NCBI GenBank assembly: GCA_031269465.1
Contig: JAISZB010000151.1
Coordinates: 1 to 38,792 of the forward strand
Source: Clostridiales bacterium
Lineage (GTDB): Bacteria; Bacillota; Clostridia; Lachnospirales; WQUN01
Direction of reading: 5' to 3'
DNA length: 38,792 nucleotides
Positions 36,128 through 38,792 of the stretch are shown here, one piece after another (position 1 is the stretch's first letter; each line of letters starts with the position of its first letter). The notes below the pieces were generated by a model that saw nothing but the letters and a program-made list of their open reading frames with translations, made no database searches and was not told the origin of the DNA. Position numbers and translations under genes: made by a program.

Positions 36128-36580
36128 AAAACCGATTGATTTCGTACTCATATGTGATATAATATTTATGCTCAAACGCAGTTTAAAGACATTACAGCTC
36201 TAAAGACATCTCCTCGGCATTCCCCGCATGCGCTTCTTGCCAATCAATCGACAAGGCTCGGCGCAAGCGGCTGTCAATTTTCGCTCATTTGGGCTTGATG
36301 CGTGCCAATTGCTTAGCCGCGCAGTAACATTGAACTCTAAACTTTAAGTTCAAAGACGCAGGATCATGCTCTATAAGCATTCCATAATCCGTCTCTAAAA
36401 CTAAGCTTTTATGCGATCATAGGCATGCTAAGAAAAACTGCGAGCCTTTACGCCGATTTGCTTCAATGCACCTGTGAACTTCATAAGCGAATCAGTATAA
36501 TTGGCAGATTAATTGGGCGAGTGCGAAACTTTGGGCTTGACGAAATAGAGCGGGTGGCGCTCGCTTAAGCTTAAAGCGCC

Positions 36581-36703
36581 ATGCCGACGATTTGCAGCCA
36601 AATGCACCTATGTCCATTGAATGGAGCGAAATGCCGATATCGGCATTTTGCACTCGCTGTATAATCAGGCTCCAAATAGGAGCTTTCAGTGCAAATCAGC
36701 ATA
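36581..36703. repeat. Palindromic MITE-like repeat, copy 13
   Basis: Left ATGCCGACGATTTGCAGCC, right CAGTGCAAATCAGCATA; the centre GAAATGCCGATATCGGCATT is almost perfectly palindromic and is followed by CACTCGCTGTATAATCAGG. It ends about 30 bp before the oxidoreductase start, and its TATAAT could act as a -10 element; no good -35 is seen. Confidence 0.85.
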
Positions 36704-36734
36704 AATGCATCTGCATAGCGGGAGGTGAGGCTAT

Positions 36735-37790
36735 ATGATTCACAAAATGGCGATAATCGGCCTGGGAGGAATGGGAACATGGCATTATGAAAACATAAAG
36801 GAAAAGATTCCTGAAATAGAGGTGGTTGCGGCTTATGACATCCGCAAGGAGGCTAAGGCAAGCATCCTCGAGAAAGGCCTGAAGCTTTACGGGACTCCGC
36901 AAGATCTTTACTCGGACAAGGAAATAGAGCTGGTTCTTGTATCTACGCCTAATGACACGCACATGCCCTATGCTATAAACTCTTTGAAATCAGGCAAGAA
37001 TGTGATTTCTGAAAAACCGGTGACTCTTGATTCAAAGCAGCTGAAGCTAATCATAGACGCATCCGAGGAAGCCGGGAAGTTTTTTACGGTTCATCAGAAC
37101 CGCAGATGGGACAATGACTACCTTACCATGAAAGAAATCTTCAAACAAGGGCTTCTTAGCGATCCATACATCATTGAGAGTCGCGTCCAGGGTTCCAGGC
37201 AGTCTCTTCACGGCTGGCGCGGCTACAAGGAAAACGGAGGCGGCATGGTTCTGGACTGGGGAGTGCATCTTGTTGATCAGATGCTCAATTTCGCGCCCGG
37301 AAAGCTTATGCATGTTACTGCGCACCTTCACCAGGTTTTCGCGCCTGAAGTGGACGATAATTTCATGGCTTTATTCCGTTTTGAAAACGGCCTCACATAT
37401 TTGATAGAAATAGCGATGAACTGCTTCGTCACGCAGCCGCGCTGGCATATATCATGCAAGGACGGCACTGCCGTCATTGAGGATTGGGACGTAAACGGAA
37501 AGATAGTCCGCTTGGCTGACTCAGCCGCTTTGGAATGGGGGGAGGACATAGTCTATACCGCCGCTGGCCCTACGAGGTCAATGGCGCCTCGCCCCAAAGA
37601 GACTTCGCTGGAGCTTTCACTCCCAGTTCTCAAGAGCGATTGGGCTGAGTATTATCATAACATAGCAGCTAAGCTTGAAGGCAGGGCCGAGCTTATAGTG
37701 ACGACCGACCAGGCTATGAGAGTCATGCGGACGATAGACGCCATTTTTGAGTCGGACAAAAGCGGAACAGGAGTTTGGTGCGGCTTTTAA
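36735..37790 (+). CDS. Gfo/Idh/MocA-family NAD(P)-dependent oxidoreductase
   Basis: A 351-aa cytosolic dehydrogenase. The Rossmann N-terminus MAIIGLGGMGTWHYENI (GxGxxG) is followed by STPNDTHMPYAINSLKSGKN and the family's SEKPVTLD motif, where Lys is catalytic. HQNRRWDNDY comes next, and the C-terminal substrate domain has GGGMVLDWGVHLVDQML, whose Asp/His pair is typical. ATG 36735 follows GGGAGGTGAGG. Members oxidise or reduce sugars, inositols and their derivatives. Given the nearby transporter and lyase, it may process the imported sugar, but it lies 2 kb away behind repeats with its own terminator. Confidence 0.9.
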   Translation: MIHKMAIIGLGGMGTWHYENIKEKIPEIEVVAAYDIRKEAKASILEKGLKLYGTPQDLYSDKEIELVLVSTPNDTHMPYAINSLKSGKNVISEKPVTLDSKQLKLIIDASEEAGKFFTVHQNRRWDNDYLTMKEIFKQGLLSDPYIIESRVQGSRQSLHGWRGYKENGGGMVLDWGVHLVDQMLNFAPGKLMHVTAHLHQVFAPEVDDNFMALFRFENGLTYLIEIAMNCFVTQPRWHISCKDGTAVIEDWDVNGKIVRLADSAALEWGEDIVYTAAGPTRSMAPRPKETSLELSLPVLKSDWAEYYHNIAAKLEGRAELIVTTDQAMRVMRTIDAIFESDKSGTGVWCGF

Positions 37791-37803
37791 TCAAATGAAA
37801 TAG

Positions 37804-37840
37804 GGGAATGAACCGGCTTCATGTTCATTCCCTTTTTTTT
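37804..37840 (+). terminator. Rho-independent terminator of the oxidoreductase gene
   Basis: GGGAATGAAC (37804-37813), 9-nt loop, GTTCATTCCC (37823-37832), eight T. Confidence 0.95.
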
Positions 37841-37933
37841 GCCCCTCCTTAAACTGCTGGCTTTGAACACATTAAATATCGACATTATTCGCAAATAGAT
37901 CATAATAATATTACTAAATAATTCAAAGAAGTG

Positions 37934-37961
37934 TTGACAATTCCAGTATATGTAGTATAAT
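37934..37961 (+). promoter_or_regulatory. Perfect-consensus promoter upstream of omega-RNA copy C
   Basis: TTGACA (37934-37939), 16-bp spacer, TATAAT (37956-37961). The next feature downstream is the omega-RNA at 38107 and its iscB fragment, so it could drive the RNA from flanking host DNA. Confidence 0.75.
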
Positions 37962-38106
37962 GACTTCTTAGCGTTGTTCATATTAATTTTGAAACGTGAT
38001 TTACTTAAGTATTGAAGCAAGCCTGAATATTTCTTATGTTTCAGACCCGCAGGCGGTGGCATTTATAGCGGCGGGTTGATGCTTATGCTGATTTTAGAGC
38101 TTTATT

Positions 38107-38400
38107 GTCAATAACCCACCGCCTAATATCTCAAGGTTAAAACCTTTTGATATTTGAGGCGAGAGCTTGCAGCTGCAAGTCCTGATCGGCTTGTCTAAGC
38201 TTCCACTAGGAAGCTGCGCCGTCCAAGAATATTTTATAGGCACTCCGGGGCGTTTGCTCCAGCTCCGGATTCTACGGTCTGTGGTTAAATAGCCTCAAAG
38301 GGGTAGAGGCGGCGCCGCAGGCGTATAAAACCTTGGAACAGCATTGGCGAAGGGCAGCCGGCCCTGGAAATGGGGATTTATGCGCGCTATGCGCTAATAG
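38107..38400 (+). ncRNA. IscB-associated omega-RNA, copy C (full length)
   Basis: About 290 nt directly upstream of the iscB start. It begins GTCAATAACCC, then stem CGCCT..AGGCG around ATATC/GATAT, then CTTGCAGCTGCAAG, AAGTCCTGAT, AAGCTTCC..GGAAGCT, CCGTCCAAGAATAT, a CTCCGGGGCG..GCTCCGG hairpin, GCCTC..GAGGC, ACCTTGGAACAGCATTGGCG, GGGCAGCCGGCCC, and finally a GCGC-rich hairpin ending in the GGAGGGA ribosome binding site. Several stems differ in sequence from copies A and B but keep their pairing. The 5' boundary is set by where the three copies lose similarity. Confidence 0.75.
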
Positions 38401-38420
38401 CGCGGAGGGATCATGATTTT

Positions 38421-38682
38421 ATGGCTTGTGTTTCAAGCGAGGACGGCAAACCATTGATGCCTGCAAAGCGCCGTGGCAAGGTAAAGCGCTTGCTGAAGGA
38501 TGGAAGGGCTGAAGTCGCGAAACTTGAGGCTTCTGCAATCTAGCTATTGTATGAAAGCGCGGAATATACGCAGCCGATAAGCCTGGGAGTAGATGCGGGA
38601 AGCAAGGCGATAGGAGTCTCAGCGACGACAAAGAAAGAAGATTTGTCAGCCGCTGAAGTGAAATTGAGGGCTGATATATACT
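38421..38682 (+). pseudogene. iscB: IscB N-terminal fragment, interrupted by a MITE
   Basis: ATG 38421 after GGAGGGA reads MACVSSEDGKPLMPAKRRGK, VKRLLKDGRAEVAKLEASAI, then a TAG where the other relic has Gln, then LLYESAEYTQPISLGVDAGS (RuvC-I Asp) and KAIGVSATTKKEDLSAAEVK. Homology stops at LRADI, where the repeat at 38683 begins. The rest of iscB, if any, is beyond the repeat and outside the window. Besides the insertion there is one nonsense codon and no frameshift, so decay looks younger than in the relic at 5808. Confidence 0.88.
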
Positions 38683-38792
38683 GCTTTTCATATAAACCCC
38701 TATGAAGCTTCGCTTCACCACTAAGGATGAAAATATTAAGCCATTTGTGTGTTTGAGGCATGTACAATTGTCCATAAAATGTATTTTCGTAC
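38683..38792. repeat. MITE arm, inverted copy of 23160-23278 (runs off the window)
   Basis: It starts TATACTGCTTTTCATATAAA with the family's terminal repeat. It continues with CCACTAAGGATGAAAATATT, AAGCCATTTGTGTGTTTGAG and TTTTCGTAC, the reverse complement of 23160-23278 with few changes. It is inserted in iscB at a TA. Confidence 0.9.

Larger units (their letters stand above)
34707..36580. other. Long gene-free region full of repeats and hairpins
   Basis: About 1.9 kb with no supported gene. It holds several palindromic-family copies or fragments (34763, 35237-35590, 35804, about 36455-36500), three strong hairpins near 35041-35194 and a second type of inverted repeat at 35989-36127. On the minus strand 35653-35727 reads HNAVLILKKAIQRLGTIVAL and a stop. 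This resembles the extreme C-terminus of TnpB-like proteins, but too weakly to call. Confidence 0.6.

Noticed and set aside
38101-38400. Group II intron or riboswitch as identity of the structured RNA
   Set aside because: No domain V or known aptamer core; its position directly before IscB start sites fits omega-RNA.

Overview
The window looks like a chromosomal segment of an anaerobic Bacillota (Clostridia-like) bacterium. Gene starts have strong AGGAGG-type ribosome binding sites with frequent TTG/GTG starts. The gene set (DegV, YlbF/YmcA, class A PBP with a proline-rich tail, Ytc/Lpl-type sugar ABC transporter without its own ATPase, SLH-domain protein, RACo-like corrinoid activator) is typical of that phylum. 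No rRNA, tRNA or CRISPR array was seen. The taxonomic call is inference from gene content only.

Layout: 1-900 is mobile-element debris (minus-strand IscB omega-RNA, an IscB C-terminal fragment, two palindromic repeats). 1000-3148 is a purine salvage pair (purine nucleoside phosphorylase, MTA/SAH/adenosine deaminase-type amidohydrolase). 3264-5771 (minus) is an isomerase-kinase-class II aldolase sugar operon. 5808-7194 (minus) is a decayed iscB element that has cut off the 3' end of a frameshifted GH2 beta-galactosidase (7193-8953); lacZ, isomerase, kinase and aldolase were probably once one transcription unit. 9340-9790 is an IS30 transposase relic. 10296-12821 is a chemoreceptor, 14162-17026 (minus) a class A PBP, 18192-19897 DegV and YlbF, 20153-21217 an SLH protein, 21389-22882 (minus) a corrinoid-activating ferredoxin/ASKHA protein, 22962-23427 a non-coding iscB-element derivative, and 23763-25010 a lipoprotein with an LprI-like region.

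25435-34706 is a divergent carbohydrate locus. One arm (minus) runs LacI regulator, heparinase II/III-like lyase, carbon-nitrogen hydrolase, URO-D/methyltransferase-family protein. The other arm (plus) runs solute-binding lipoprotein and two permeases. A Gfo/Idh/MocA oxidoreductase follows at 36735-37790. The window ends in another omega-RNA plus a broken iscB (38107-38682), interrupted by a repeat that continues past the edge.

The most unusual theme is the mobile layer. A palindromic, TA-ended MITE-like family occurs in at least a dozen copies, mostly immediately in front of genes. It has also entered a terminator loop and two iscB elements. Three omega-RNA copies share hairpins whose sequences differ but whose pairing is kept.
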